From the NCBI GenBank assembly GCA_028684065.1, contig JAQUGO010000001.1, positions 248,001 through 312,000 of the forward strand: a stretch of 64,000 nt of DNA, written 5' to 3'. Made by a program: the position numbers and the translations under genes. Shown one piece after another: positions 9,100 through 18,140 of the stretch (position 1 is the first letter of the stretch; every line of letters begins with the position of its first letter). Origin of the DNA: Sulfurospirillaceae bacterium. GTDB taxonomy: Bacteria > Campylobacterota > Campylobacteria > Campylobacterales > Sulfurospirillaceae. The notes beneath the pieces are model-generated. The model saw nothing but the letters and a program-made list of their open reading frames with translations, made no database searches and was not told the DNA's origin.

Positions 9100-10286
9100 A
9101 ACTCCTTGTATCGTTTTTTAGCATGAAACCAAGAAAAGGCTGAAGCAAAAATTAAACAAAGAGCAGAAAAGCCAAAAGCTACACCAAAATCATTGGTTGC
9201 ATCCGTAAGGATTCCTGCTGCAAGTGGTCCTATCATTTGTCCAATTCCAAAGAAAAGAGTTACAAGCCCTAAAATACGAGCCGTATGCGCTGTTCCAAAA
9301 AGTTCCGCACTGAGTGTTGCCATGATGGAAGGAACGGCCCATGTCGAGAAACCAAAGAGGCTTGCTGAAAGGAATAATACCCAAGAGGGAATAGGCAATG
9401 CCAATAGTCCATGCGCACATGCTTGAAGGCTAAATAATATACCAAGTGTTGCATACCTTCCTATTTTATCGCTTACAATTCCAAAAATAGGACCAGAGAA
9501 AAGACTTGTCACCCCTAAAACAGCCCAAAAAGTTCCTGAAATTTCTGTACTAACACCCCATTTATGTACTGCGGCACTGACAAAAAATGTCATATACATA
9601 ATAGCTGTCATACCAAACATAAAAAATAAAAAGCCGGTTTGCCAAAAAGGACCATACATAAATATCTGCCTTAAACTAAGACTATCACTTCCTTTTACAT
9701 GGGACTCATGAGGCACAAATGATTGTAATGTTTTGTATGTAAAAAAACCTATACTGGCAATAAGTAAAGCAAAAATACACCAATTGATACGCCACGCATA
9801 AGGCCATGTCAACTCTATCAAAGGGACCAAGGCCCCACTCACAATAATCGCTAAACCAATACCAGCAACGACAATGCCCGTAGCTTTTCCTTTGATAGAG
9901 GGAGGAACAATTTGGGCGATGTAGGTCATAACAGCAATATTAGCCAATGCACCAAAGAAGCCAGTGATAATAAAGGCCAGCGCAACCCATAGGTAGTGAG
10001 GTGCAATAGCCATTAAAACCATACTAAACGCCTGTGTCCAAAGAGCCCGGGAAATTAGCTTAGCCACACCAAAAGTTGCATAAAAACGGGCAACGGCAAA
10101 GAGCCCTAAAAAATAACCTATAAAATTTGCACTTCCTACAATACCTGATTGTGTGGCATTCATCCCAAGTTCTGCTTGCATACTGGGCAATATCATGCCA
10201 AAAGCAAAACGAGCCAAGCCAAGACATGAAAAAACGATTAAAATCCCAGAGACAAGAGGTCCGATATGGGATCGTAATGTCAACAA
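9096..10286 (-). CDS. MFS transporter, YbfB/YjiJ type
   Basis: 396 residues with twelve predicted hydrophobic helices. The N-terminal [14 protein letters not shown] and NFIGYFLG are typical of the YbfB/YjiJ branch of the major facilitator superfamily, and [14 protein letters not shown] in the loop after helix 8 is a form of the MFS motif A. Substrate unknown; some relatives are efflux pumps. The start overlaps the end of the cupin gene by 7 bases and the stop overlaps htpX, which ties the three genes in one operon. Confidence 0.85.
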   Translation of the reverse strand: MLTLRSHIGPLVSGILIVFSCLGLARFAFGMILPSMQAELGMNATQSGIVGSANFIGYFLGLFAVARFYATFGVAKLISRALWTQAFSMVLMAIAPHYLWVALAFIITGFFGALANIAVMTYIAQIVPPSIKGKATGIVVAGIGLAIIVSGALVPLIELTWPYAWRINWCIFALLIASIGFFTYKTLQSFVPHESHVKGSDSLSLRQIFMYGPFWQTGFLFFMFGMTAIMYMTFFVSAAVHKWGVSTEISGTFWAVLGVTSLFSGPIFGIVSDKIGRYATLGILFSLQACAHGLLALPIPSWVLFLSASLFGFSTWAVPSIMATLSAELFGTAHTARILGLVTLFFGIGQMIGPLAAGILTDATNDFGVAFGFSALCLIFASAFSWFHAKKRYKEL

Positions 10287-10651
10287 CTACATCCGCAGCT
10301 ATTTTTGACCATTTCGATTTTATCATCCTGATTAGGCACTAAACATAAAAATTCATAATCTTCATCACCTAGGACATCATATGCATGGGCAATACCTGCA
10401 GGGATGAAAAGAACATCATCTTTATGCACCATCATCTCGTGCTCACCAATAAACACTTTAGCTGAGCCGGCTAAAACATACTGCTCATGCTCAACACTGT
10501 TCGTATGAAGGGGCATAGAACCACCTTTTTTAATCACAAATTTTCGCATTGCAAAATGAGGCGCTTCATTTGGAGAAATAAGCATCTGCATACTAGCTCC
10601 TACTCCTGCGGTTAATGGTGTACTCTCGATATTTTTGACAGATTTAATCAT
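10280..10651 (-). CDS. Cupin domain protein with Cys-rich C-terminus
   Basis: 123 residues, a single-domain cupin. Motif 1 is visible as PLHTNSVEHEQYVLAG (two His and a Glu for metal binding) and motif 2 as VLFIPAGIAHAYDV. Such proteins bind Fe, Mn or Zn, and act as dioxygenases, isomerases or sensors; none can be chosen here. Unusual is the C-terminus, CGCSC, which could bind a metal or form a disulfide. It starts the cupin-MFS-htpX operon and has TATAAT on the minus strand near 10695 as a possible -10. Confidence 0.82.
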   Translation of the reverse strand: MIKSVKNIESTPLTAGVGASMQMLISPNEAPHFAMRKFVIKKGGSMPLHTNSVEHEQYVLAGSAKVFIGEHEMMVHKDDVLFIPAGIAHAYDVLGDEDYEFLCLVPNQDDKIEMVKNSCGCSC

Positions 10652-10719
10652 GATTTTTCCTTTGTTTTATTCTCTAAATAAGCTATTATAAACAAATCCC
10701 TCCTAAAATAATTTAAAAA

Positions 10720-11331
10720 TTAGAGCTTAGTGATATTTTGGAGCTTAACATACATCATCGCTGTCATAATGGCATCATTAATCGCATCATGCTTCCCAAA
10801 AATAGCAAGACCTAAATCCTTCATGATGACATCAAAACGTAAATCAATAGTTCCTTCAGGTATAAATTTTATCTTTTTATCATGATAGATTCCTGAGACT
10901 TCGATTTGTTTATTGGGAAGAGTGATACCTAAAAGTGGTTTAAGATATTTATTCACCATTTTCACATCAAATTCAAGGTAATAGCCTACTAGTGGTCGAG
11001 AGCCGATGAAATGTAACAACTGAATAATTGCATCATTAGGTTCACAACCATGAAGTAAATCAATATTACGGATTTGATGAATTTTAATGCTCGCCTCTTT
11101 GATATCTCGGCTTGGTTTTAAAAATATCTCAAATTTTTCAGAAGTGAGTATTTTATTGCCTTTTATTTTGACCGCACCGATAGAGAGTATTTCATCTACT
11201 TTAGGATTAAGCCCCGTTGTTTCAGTATCGAATACCACTACCTCATCTGCAGGGGCATCCTCAAATAAAAAAAGAAATTTTTCATCTTTAAGTCTATTTT
11301 TATTGCGATTGGCAAAGAAAGATTGAAACAT
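10720..11331 (-). CDS. DnaQ-like 3'-5' exonuclease (DEDDh)
   Basis: 203 residues. Exo I is VVFDTETTGLN with Asp35 and Glu37, Exo II lies around LVGYYLEFDVKMVNK and Exo III in GKHDAINDAIMTA with its His and Asp, so all four metal-binding acids and the general base are present. These enzymes proofread or trim DNA or RNA. It is more probably a stand-alone exonuclease than the replicative epsilon subunit, because it directly follows the DUF294 gene (stop and ATG two bases apart), a pairing seen in many proteobacteria. Confidence 0.85.
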   Translation of the reverse strand: MFQSFFANRNKNRLKDEKFLFLFEDAPADEVVVFDTETTGLNPKVDEILSIGAVKIKGNKILTSEKFEIFLKPSRDIKEASIKIHQIRNIDLLHGCEPNDAIIQLLHFIGSRPLVGYYLEFDVKMVNKYLKPLLGITLPNKQIEVSGIYHDKKIKFIPEGTIDLRFDVIMKDLGLAIFGKHDAINDAIMTAMMYVKLQNITKL

Positions 11332-11332
11332 T

Positions 11333-13153
11333 TTAACTGACCATCCCTAATTTAAAATGGTGTGTCAAAAACTTTTTAAATTTATTGACAATTTTGAAAC
11401 TATCTTTGAGGAGCTCAAGTTCCAATTGATTAAGCGTGCTTATTGTAATAAAATTATCATATACTAAAACATTATCCCCTTTTTTAAATCGCTCTTTAAG
11501 ACGAAGATTTAAAAGTGTATCAAGAGCTTCAATGAGTGTATCGGCAAAATTATCATCAAAGATAGATATTTTTGCTAGTTTTTTAATCCGTGTTACGGTA
11601 TCTGTTTCTGGGATAGCATTTTCTAAAGCGAGACTTCGAACCCCATGTACAATAGGGAAAATACCCCCTTTTTTGACATCAATTTTATTATCATTCGCTA
11701 TTAAATTAGTAAACAAGCCAATAGGTGTTTCAAAAAGTACAGCAGCTTTGGCAAAATTAGCCATAAAGGGACTTCCTATTTGAACTCTTTCATAAACGTA
11801 GGTTTTAAGATTTGCCAACATTGAAGCATCCCCTGCAACGCAAATAGCATCAAAAAAGATGGCTAATCGTAAATAATCTTCCATAGATGGTATATCAAAC
11901 CATCTCTTGATTTCTGATATATAAGCCTTTGCATGTTTGCACCAATATGGATTTGAAACCATAACATCACCTTCACAGCGTGGAAATCCAAAATCAATCA
12001 ATGTTTGTGTATAGGTCTGCATGTAAGGAAAATAAAGGCTTTCATTCATATCATCAGCAATGATAAGTGCATTGTCTTGGTCTGTTTTAAGTAATTGTTC
12101 TTTACGTCCTTCACTTCCCATTACAACTAAACACGCTTTAATGGCAAGCTCTTTTGGCATAATCATCGTGTAGAGTTTTTCATAAATCTTTTCATTTATT
12201 TCTGAAATAAGTTTGGCGATATAGTCAACCTTGGTTCCTTTAGCCTGAAGCTTCTTAACAATATTAATTAGATCACAACTTGCCTGTTTTAAATCCTCAA
12301 TACTTTCAGCTTTACGAATTTGTACCGCTACTAAATAAGTATGATTGGCAAAATAGCTTAGTAAATCAAGTTGTTCTAAAATACCAATTATTTTGCGTTC
12401 ACGCATAACTACAATGCGTTTGATAGAGTATTTGGTAAAAGACAATAAAGCATTAAAAAGATAATCTTCTGCCTCTATTGTAATCATTGGATGCAAAGCA
12501 ATAGGTCCAATGGGGCCAAATTTATCGTATTCATTAAATAATACATGCCGTCTTACCACACTGTCTGTCACAATACCATAAATATCCTCCCCTTCAAGTT
12601 CTACAATGATACAGCTACTTTTTTTAAGCTCCATTTGTTTGAGTGCTTCCATAATAGAACACTCTTTACCCACCACTGTTGGCTCATGTAAATAGCTATC
12701 TTGTACCCGTGCCATCATAAATCCAGAAAGCTCTGTCGTGTACTCTTTTTGTTTAGCAGATTGAATTTTATTGGCTAAATCTTGGATGAAATACTCTTTA
12801 AAAGGGGTATTCACTTCCAGTAAAAAGAGGAAATCTTCTTTTTTTAATTCATAACAAATCAACTCTTCCAATACAGTAAAAGTCTCTTCACTTTTACCAT
12901 AAATGAGTGCATCAGCATCAAAGGAATTAGATTTACTATAAACTTTTATCAGCTCCCCTTCGTTATATTCACCCACTTCGCCTTTAATGATGATATACAA
13001 AAATTCTGAGAGTTGATGAGGTGCAATAAGTGTCGTATCTTTTTTATAATAAGCGATATTCATCGCATTCATAGCTTTAGCCATTTCTTGGCGATTAAGG
13101 AGTTGAAAAGGATGAATTGCCCGTAAGAAAGCTTCTAAATCATACAGACTCAT
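11333..13153 (-). CDS. cNMP-binding/CBS/DUF294 nucleotidyltransferase-like protein
   Basis: 606 residues in four parts: a cyclic-nucleotide-binding-like beta roll (about 1-120), a pair of CBS domains (about 145-275), a DUF294 nucleotidyltransferase domain with GSEGRKEQ and TDQDNAL (about 345-365), and a DUF294 C-terminal helical domain. The architecture resembles GlnD-type signalling nucleotidyltransferases and is generally next to a DnaQ exonuclease and often an acetate symporter. It probably senses an adenine nucleotide and modifies or signals to a partner; the target is unknown. Metal-binding acids of the transferase site are kept, so it may be active. Confidence 0.85.
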   Translation of the reverse strand: MSLYDLEAFLRAIHPFQLLNRQEMAKAMNAMNIAYYKKDTTLIAPHQLSEFLYIIIKGEVGEYNEGELIKVYSKSNSFDADALIYGKSEETFTVLEELICYELKKEDFLFLLEVNTPFKEYFIQDLANKIQSAKQKEYTTELSGFMMARVQDSYLHEPTVVGKECSIMEALKQMELKKSSCIIVELEGEDIYGIVTDSVVRRHVLFNEYDKFGPIGPIALHPMITIEAEDYLFNALLSFTKYSIKRIVVMRERKIIGILEQLDLLSYFANHTYLVAVQIRKAESIEDLKQASCDLINIVKKLQAKGTKVDYIAKLISEINEKIYEKLYTMIMPKELAIKACLVVMGSEGRKEQLLKTDQDNALIIADDMNESLYFPYMQTYTQTLIDFGFPRCEGDVMVSNPYWCKHAKAYISEIKRWFDIPSMEDYLRLAIFFDAICVAGDASMLANLKTYVYERVQIGSPFMANFAKAAVLFETPIGLFTNLIANDNKIDVKKGGIFPIVHGVRSLALENAIPETDTVTRIKKLAKISIFDDNFADTLIEALDTLLNLRLKERFKKGDNVLVYDNFITISTLNQLELELLKDSFKIVNKFKKFLTHHFKLGMVS

Positions 13154-13222
13154 GCAAGACCTTTTTTCTTACTATTGTAACCATCTTTTTGCCTAAAGTC
13201 ACTTACATGTAACGCAATATTT

Positions 13223-13250
13223 TTGATATTATTGAAGATTGTGGCATAAT
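13223..13250 (+). promoter_or_regulatory. Promoter for the small unknown gene
   Basis: TTGATA at 13223-13228, 16 bases, CATAAT at 13245-13250, followed by AGGA and a GTG start at 13277. A copy of the TTACATGTAA palindrome lies just upstream at 13203-13212. Confidence 0.55.
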
Positions 13251-13276
13251 TGCACAAAAAATTTAGGATACTCCTC

Positions 13277-13528
13277 GTGAACACTATTATTGAATCATTC
13301 TTATCAAAAGTTAATGCTCTTTATCAACTTGAACCTAAAAATCTTCCTATGGATGTAGTCCGAGAAATGGTGAAAATGAGCCCAGAGGAACTTTTTAAAA
13401 CATGTTCTCAACTTGCTGTTTTAAGACACAATATTCCAAAAGAACAAAAGCCTGTGAGCCTCAATGAAAAAGAGATGGCCGTTATGGCTGAAGAGTATTT
13501 ACGAGAATTATTAAAACGTTTTCGCTGA
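13277..13528 (+). CDS. Small hypothetical protein, 83 residues
   Basis: I place the start at GTG 13277 (VNTIIESFLSK) because AGGA at 13265-13268 is correctly spaced and a promoter precedes it. The protein is helical and charged, with the segment LPMDVVREMVKMSPEELF in the middle and LREELLK-like basic residues at the end. No membrane segment, no cysteines in a metal pattern except one, and no family I recognise. The last 18 bases overlap the 3' end of the convergent SGNH hydrolase gene. Confidence 0.6.
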   Translation: MNTIIESFLSKVNALYQLEPKNLPMDVVREMVKMSPEELFKTCSQLAVLRHNIPKEQKPVSLNEKEMAVMAEEYLRELLKRFR

Positions 13529-14158
13529 GGGATGATAATTATCGCTCAATAATTGGGCGATATTCAAAGCCATCATACGATAACCTTGCTCATTAGGGTG
13601 TACTTGGTCAGATTTGAGCGTATCATTTCCCAATATCTCACTTAATGCTTTATCTTCAATTTCTATTCCATGCGATTGAGCAACATCATAATATAAAGAA
13701 GGCACACTAAATGTTAGTAGCTCATTAGTGGGAACACCAACCAACAGAACATAAATGCCTTTTTCTTGAGCCATTGTAATCATTTTAGAGAGATTTTCTT
13801 TCATTTTTACAAGGTCTCTTTTACGCAAAATATCATTAGCTCCATGACATAAAACCAATATATTGGGCTTATATTTTTCTAAAACGGCAGGTAAACGTAA
13901 AAGCCCTTGTTCACTCATTTCACCTGAAATACCTTCATTGATGACTTCTGTATGCAAAAGGTTGGCAAGCACAGAGGGGTAACTCTTATCCCGCGAAACA
14001 CCATAGCCAAAGGTCAAGCTATCACCAAAAGCAAGCACTTTAGTATCTAGTGGTACGACGAGTGTATTCATATCGACCTCTTTGTGCGATTTAAAATATT
14101 GAATACCTGCAACAATTAAAATAAGGAATATAATGTTTCTGATATTGAAAAGTTCCAT
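13511..14158 (-). CDS. SGNH/GDSL esterase, TesA-like, membrane-anchored
   Basis: 215 residues. A hydrophobic N-terminus (about residues 6-20) serves as signal anchor. The four SGNH blocks are visible: AFGDSLTFGYG (nucleophile Ser), GISGEMSEQG, CHGANDILR and DQVHPNEQGYRMMA with the Asp-His pair. TesA-type enzymes hydrolyse acyl-CoA, lysophospholipids and small esters at the periplasmic face. It is transcribed alone, divergently from the DMT permease and convergent with the small unknown gene. Confidence 0.87.
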   Translation of the reverse strand: MELFNIRNIIFLILIVAGIQYFKSHKEVDMNTLVVPLDTKVLAFGDSLTFGYGVSRDKSYPSVLANLLHTEVINEGISGEMSEQGLLRLPAVLEKYKPNILVLCHGANDILRKRDLVKMKENLSKMITMAQEKGIYVLLVGVPTNELLTFSVPSLYYDVAQSHGIEIEDKALSEILGNDTLKSDQVHPNEQGYRMMALNIAQLLSDNYHPSAKTF

Positions 14159-14243
14159 AAAAGTATTTTACCCACTATCTCATATTTTAGCAAACAAAAG
14201 ATACAATTTCACGCACATTTTAATTTATCACAAAGAGTTCTCA

Positions 14244-15152
14244 TTGAAATACGAAAAAATTGATTTACTCGGTATTGTTTTACTTTTAACAGCTATGCTC
14301 ACCTGGGCAAGCTCTTTCATCGCTCTAAAATCAGCTATCGGCCCCATTGGCCCTATGACAGTCGTTTTTGGACGTATGGTGATTTCAAGTCTTTGTTTTC
14401 TTTTTTTCATCAAAAGCTTTATGAAGCTGCACTTTACCAAAACTGATATCAAATACATTCTTCTAATGACCGCCTTTGAGCCTTGCCTTTATTTTATCTT
14501 TGAAGCTAAAGCGATGCAATACACCACAGCGTCCCAAGCAGGCATGATTACTTCTATGATGCCTCTTATGACAGCATTTGCGGCTAGTTTTGTTCTCAAA
14601 GAGTATTTAAGTAAACGCGTTGTGGCTGGCTCTTTATTGGCAGTTATTGGCGCTGTTTGGCTCAGCCTAAGTGCACAAAGCAGTGAAAATGCCATCAATC
14701 CTCTTCTTGGTAATACCTTAGAATTTTTAGCCATGATTTGTGGAGCGTGGTATGCCATCGCGATTCGTTACCTTTCAAAGCGTTTTTCAGCATTGTTTCT
14801 AACCGCGGCACAAGGCTTTGTGGGTGCCATTTTCTTTTTCCCTCTCGCAATTTGGGAATACAACACCCTTGAAATGCATGTTACAATTGAGTCACTATGG
14901 TGGGTAGCCTATCTTGGTGTGGTGGTTACTTTGGGCGGATACGGGATGTTCAATCTTGCCTTAAGCCGCATCGAAGCCTCTCGCGCTTCTGTTTTTGTCA
15001 ATCTTATCCCCGTATTTACTGTTATTCTTGCTTACCTCTTTTTAGGTGAAGTGCTTAAACCTACTGAGATTATTGCTAGTGGTGTTATTTTATGTGGTGT
15101 GGCTATTTCCCAAATGCCTTCTTTCAAGCGTAAAATCAAAATTATTCTATAG
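14244..15152 (+). CDS. EamA/DMT superfamily permease
   Basis: Two EamA repeats, ten predicted helices. I take the start as TTG 14244 (reads LKYEKIDLLGIV) preceded by CAAAGAG; a longer frame from 14133 would overlap the divergent esterase gene and add a non-hydrophobic leader. Repeat 1 ends around LAVIGAVWLSL and repeat 2 contains SRIEASRASVFVNLIPVFTVILAYLFLGE, the common EamA signature. Members export amino acids or metabolites; no substrate can be given. The 3' end overlaps the copA 3' end by 6 bases. Confidence 0.85.
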   Translation: MKYEKIDLLGIVLLLTAMLTWASSFIALKSAIGPIGPMTVVFGRMVISSLCFLFFIKSFMKLHFTKTDIKYILLMTAFEPCLYFIFEAKAMQYTTASQAGMITSMMPLMTAFAASFVLKEYLSKRVVAGSLLAVIGAVWLSLSAQSSENAINPLLGNTLEFLAMICGAWYAIAIRYLSKRFSALFLTAAQGFVGAIFFFPLAIWEYNTLEMHVTIESLWWVAYLGVVVTLGGYGMFNLALSRIEASRASVFVNLIPVFTVILAYLFLGEVLKPTEIIASGVILCGVAISQMPSFKRKIKIIL

Positions 15153-17327
15153 CTTTCGAAGCTTTAAACGCAAGGAATTGAGCACGACACTTACCGAGCT
15201 AAAACTCATCGCAATTCCCGCATACATTGGCGTCAACATGATGCCAAACCATGGGTAAAACACACCAGCAGCTAAGGGGATACCGATGATATTATAGATA
15301 AAAGCCCAAAATAGATTTTGCTTAATCGTTCGCATCGTTGCGTAAGAAAGATTGATGCTTTTTGTCACACTGGCTAATTCATTGTTAATAAGGACAATAT
15401 CGCCAGCATCTTTGGCAATATCTGAGCCACTGCTTAAAGCGATACCAATATCGGCTTGTTTGAGTGAGGGTGAGTCATTAATCCCATCGCCCACAAACAA
15501 CACTTTAGATTCAGCTTGAAACTTTTTAATGACCTCAAATTTTTCATGCGGTAATACTTGCGCATAGACCAAATCAATCCCTAATGTCTTTGCAACGCGC
15601 TTAGCGGTTCGTTCATTATCGCCTGTAAGCATCACAGGAATAATACCTTTGTTTTTCAGCGCTAAAACCATCTCTTTGGCATCTTCTTTAAGAGCATCTT
15701 GTAAACTAAAACAACCCACACTTTGGCCATTAATGGAAGCGATAATGGCACCATTACCCTCTTCTTGAATCTTTTGCATCGTTGACTGCATGGAAGCATT
15801 AATATGAACACCCTCTTCTTCTAAAAACTCAACACTGCCTACGAGTATCTTATGGCCTTCGACTTCGGCTTTAATGCCTTTTCCAGGTAGAACTTCCATT
15901 GCCTCTACTTGGTCACTTAAATTAAGATTTTTGTGCTGAGCATACAGCACAACTGCTTTGGAGATAGGATGCTCACTTCGCACTTCCGCAGAGGCAATGA
16001 GCCTTAAGGCAATATCATCGATAAAAACGCTTTCTTTAATCGAAATAATTCCTTTGGTTAAAGTGCCCGTTTTGTCAAAAATAGCATATTTGATGTCTTT
16101 AATAATCTCTAAAACTTCAGGATTCTTAATTAAAATTCCATGCGTTGCTCCTTTGCCTACAGCACTGATAATAGCAATAGGTGTTGCTAGCCCTAAAGCG
16201 CAAGGACACGAGATAATTAAAACTGCCGTTGCCGCCAAAAAGGCATTTAAAAAATTACCACTCAATACATACCATACGATAAAAGTAATAATAGAAGAGA
16301 GAATAACAGCAGGGACGAATATATTAGCCACTTTATCGGCAAAACGACCGATAGGCATTTTCTGATTTTGAGCGTCTCCCAAGAGTGCCACGATGTGCGA
16401 GAGAAGGTTATTGTCAGCTTTTTTGGTAACGCGCACTTTGAGATAACCCGTTTTTGCAATCGTTCCAGCAATTACATCATCGCCGACGCTTTTAAGCATT
16501 GGTAAAGGCTCACCTGTAATCATCGAGGTATCAATATCGGCTTCACCTTCCACGACCACACCATCAGCCGATACTTTTTCGCCTGATTTGATACGAACGA
16601 TATCGCCAAGTTGAAGCATCTCAACACGTACAACTTCTTCACTTGCATCGTTTAAGCGAACCGCTGTATCAGGAGAGAGATCCATCAATTTCTTTAAAAA
16701 ATCTGTTGCTTTGGCTTTTGAGCGCTCCTCTAAATATTTGCCCAATAAAATAAATGTAATAATCGTTGCTGAGCCCATAAAATAGATGTAACGTAAATGC
16801 TCTTCAAACAAAGAAGGAAAGAGAACAACCATCGCAGAGTAACCATACGCCGCACTTGTTCCAAGGGCAACAAGCACATTCATATCATAATTTTTATTGC
16901 GTAAAGCACCATAAGCGTGGGTGTAAAAACGTCGTCCACAGTAAAACTGAACGATGCTTGCCAAGACTAAAATGACCCACATCGCATACGTACCCAAGAA
17001 AGTGGTTTTTTCTAAAAGAATGATGCCAACAAGCAAAAGTAAAGAAAGACTAAAAGTTCTTTTGAGTGCAGTTAATTCTAGGGCTTTTTTGGCTTCCAAT
17101 TCGGCAATATCATTGGCCACACCGTAGCCTAACTTTTTGATTTTCGCGACGATTTCTTCTTTGCTGACCAAATCTAAATCAACGACAAACTCGCCTTTTG
17201 AAGAAGCAAAACTTACCGTTGCTTCTTCAACTCCCTTCATTTTTTGGGTCACTTTTTTGACAGCATTGGAACAGTTAACGCAGGTCATCCCCGAGATATT
17301 GAGGGTTATCGTCTCTTTTTTAGACAT
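15147..17327 (-). CDS. copA: Cu(I)-exporting P1B-type ATPase
   Basis: 726 residues. One N-terminal heavy-metal domain (GMTCVNCS, residues about 14-21), eight membrane helices, CPC in the sixth (ISCPCALGLATP), the phosphorylation site DKTGTLT, the SEHP motif and GDGINDSP. The YN in helix 7 (FIYNIIGIP) and the M..SS in helix 8 (AMSFSSVS) are the ligand residues of the copper subgroup. It pumps Cu(I), and possibly Ag(I), out of the cytoplasm. It is the last gene of the copZ-arsR-copA operon, 8 bases after arsR. Confidence 0.95.
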   Translation of the reverse strand: MSKKETITLNISGMTCVNCSNAVKKVTQKMKGVEEATVSFASSKGEFVVDLDLVSKEEIVAKIKKLGYGVANDIAELEAKKALELTALKRTFSLSLLLLVGIILLEKTTFLGTYAMWVILVLASIVQFYCGRRFYTHAYGALRNKNYDMNVLVALGTSAAYGYSAMVVLFPSLFEEHLRYIYFMGSATIITFILLGKYLEERSKAKATDFLKKLMDLSPDTAVRLNDASEEVVRVEMLQLGDIVRIKSGEKVSADGVVVEGEADIDTSMITGEPLPMLKSVGDDVIAGTIAKTGYLKVRVTKKADNNLLSHIVALLGDAQNQKMPIGRFADKVANIFVPAVILSSIITFIVWYVLSGNFLNAFLAATAVLIISCPCALGLATPIAIISAVGKGATHGILIKNPEVLEIIKDIKYAIFDKTGTLTKGIISIKESVFIDDIALRLIASAEVRSEHPISKAVVLYAQHKNLNLSDQVEAMEVLPGKGIKAEVEGHKILVGSVEFLEEEGVHINASMQSTMQKIQEEGNGAIIASINGQSVGCFSLQDALKEDAKEMVLALKNKGIIPVMLTGDNERTAKRVAKTLGIDLVYAQVLPHEKFEVIKKFQAESKVLFVGDGINDSPSLKQADIGIALSSGSDIAKDAGDIVLINNELASVTKSINLSYATMRTIKQNLFWAFIYNIIGIPLAAGVFYPWFGIMLTPMYAGIAMSFSSVSVVLNSLRLKLRKL

Positions 17328-17335
17328 CGTAGCTC

Positions 17336-17695
17336 CTATTGTGGCATCTGCAATTTCATATGTTTGAGCGTTGATTGAATCACGTCTTCAATACACGCGT
17401 CTTTCAAACGATAAAAATACATTTGCCCTACTTTTTTGTACGTCACTAATTTAGCAAGACGGAGGATTTTAAGTTGGTGGGAGGTATTGGAGGGCGATAA
17501 ACTGAGCATATTGGCGATTTCACCTACGCACATTTCATAACGCAATAAAGCCAAGACTATTTTTAAGCGAGTCGGATCACTCAGCGCTTGAAAGACAAAA
17601 GCAATTTCACCCACATGTTCATCGCTCGGAAGCGTTTTGAGGATTTCCGCTAAAACACTCCCATTTTCACAACACGAACGAATGAGCTCAGCCAT
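17336..17695 (-). CDS. ArsR/SmtB family metal-responsive repressor
   Basis: 119 residues, winged helix-turn-helix. EMCVGEIANMLSLSPSNTSHQLKIL covers the metal-site helix and recognition helix and is close to SmtB (ELCVGDLA). At the C-terminus the SmtB alpha-5 ligand pattern Asp, His, His, Glu reads Asp (KDACI), Cys, His (LKHM) and Leu, so that zinc site is altered; an N-terminal CC pair (SCCENG) adds thiols. Thiol-rich sensing of Cu(I), Ag or Cd is plausible. It overlaps copZ by one base and probably binds the repeat at 17923-17950. Confidence 0.88.
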   Translation of the reverse strand: MAELIRSCCENGSVLAEILKTLPSDEHVGEIAFVFQALSDPTRLKIVLALLRYEMCVGEIANMLSLSPSNTSHQLKILRLAKLVTYKKVGQMYFYRLKDACIEDVIQSTLKHMKLQMPQ

Positions 17696-17907
17696 TATTT
17701 AACCTCTTCAATCACCTTAAAACCTAAATCTGCCATCTCATTTTTAAATGTTTCCTCTGCAGTGGCATCGCTAATTTCAACGGTGACTTCTTTAGGACTT
17801 TTGGTTAAATCCACTTCAATGGGACCAAAATCATCTTCCAATGATACTTTAATGGTATTGGCACAATTTTGACAGTTGATATTATTTGCTGTAAATGTTT
17901 TTTTCAT
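17695..17907 (-). CDS. copZ: Heavy-metal-associated domain protein, CopZ-like copper chaperone
   Basis: 70 residues, a single ferredoxin-like HMA domain with the metal-binding NINCQNCANT (CxxC) near residue 12. It carries Cu(I) to CopA. The sequence past the motif is rather acidic (EDDFGPIEVDL), unlike the single domain in CopA, which fits docking between partners of different charge. First gene of the operon, with AGGAGCC as ribosome site and an ArsR-type operator just upstream. Confidence 0.85.
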   Translation of the reverse strand: MKKTFTANNINCQNCANTIKVSLEDDFGPIEVDLTKSPKEVTVEISDATAEETFKNEMADLGFKVIEEVK

Positions 17908-17922
17908 AAGAGGCTCCTTTAA

Positions 17923-17950
17923 TTGTATATGAATATATCTTCATATACAA
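17923..17950. promoter_or_regulatory. ArsR/SmtB-type operator
   Basis: Perfect inverted repeat TTGTATATGAA, six bases (TATATC), TTCATATACAA. The core TGAA-N6-TTCA is the spacing of SmtB/CadC operators. It lies 16 bases before the copZ start and is in the right place for autorepression of copZ-arsR-copA. Confidence 0.8.
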
Positions 17951-18097
17951 AATAATATATCTTTACATGTAAAAGGTCTCTTAATCGTTTAGATTATATA
18001 AAAAAATATATGTGAAAATGAGTATAAAAGGCAATCTCTTTATCCGTTAAGTTCACATTTAACAACACCGTCAAAAGAGTTTTGCTTTTTTGGATTT

Positions 18098-18127
18098 GCT
18101 CTAAGCCCTACATGTAAAGCTTAGAGC
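18098..18127. terminator. Stem-loop after lutC
   Basis: GCTCTAAGC, twelve bases, GCTTAGAGC: nine perfect pairs, 14 bases past the lutC stop on the minus strand. The loop carries CTACATGTAAA, a one-mismatch version of the recurrent palindrome. There is no T run after the stem on the minus strand, so termination may be factor-assisted, or the structure may only protect the 3' end. Confidence 0.5.
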
Positions 18128-18140
18128 GTAAAAAGTAGTT

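Noticed and set aside
11436-11783. 115-codon plus-strand frame inside the DUF294 gene
   Set aside because: Antisense shadow of a well-supported gene; low-complexity translation.
15958-16365. 135-codon plus-strand frame inside copA
   Set aside because: Shadow of copA, no family features.
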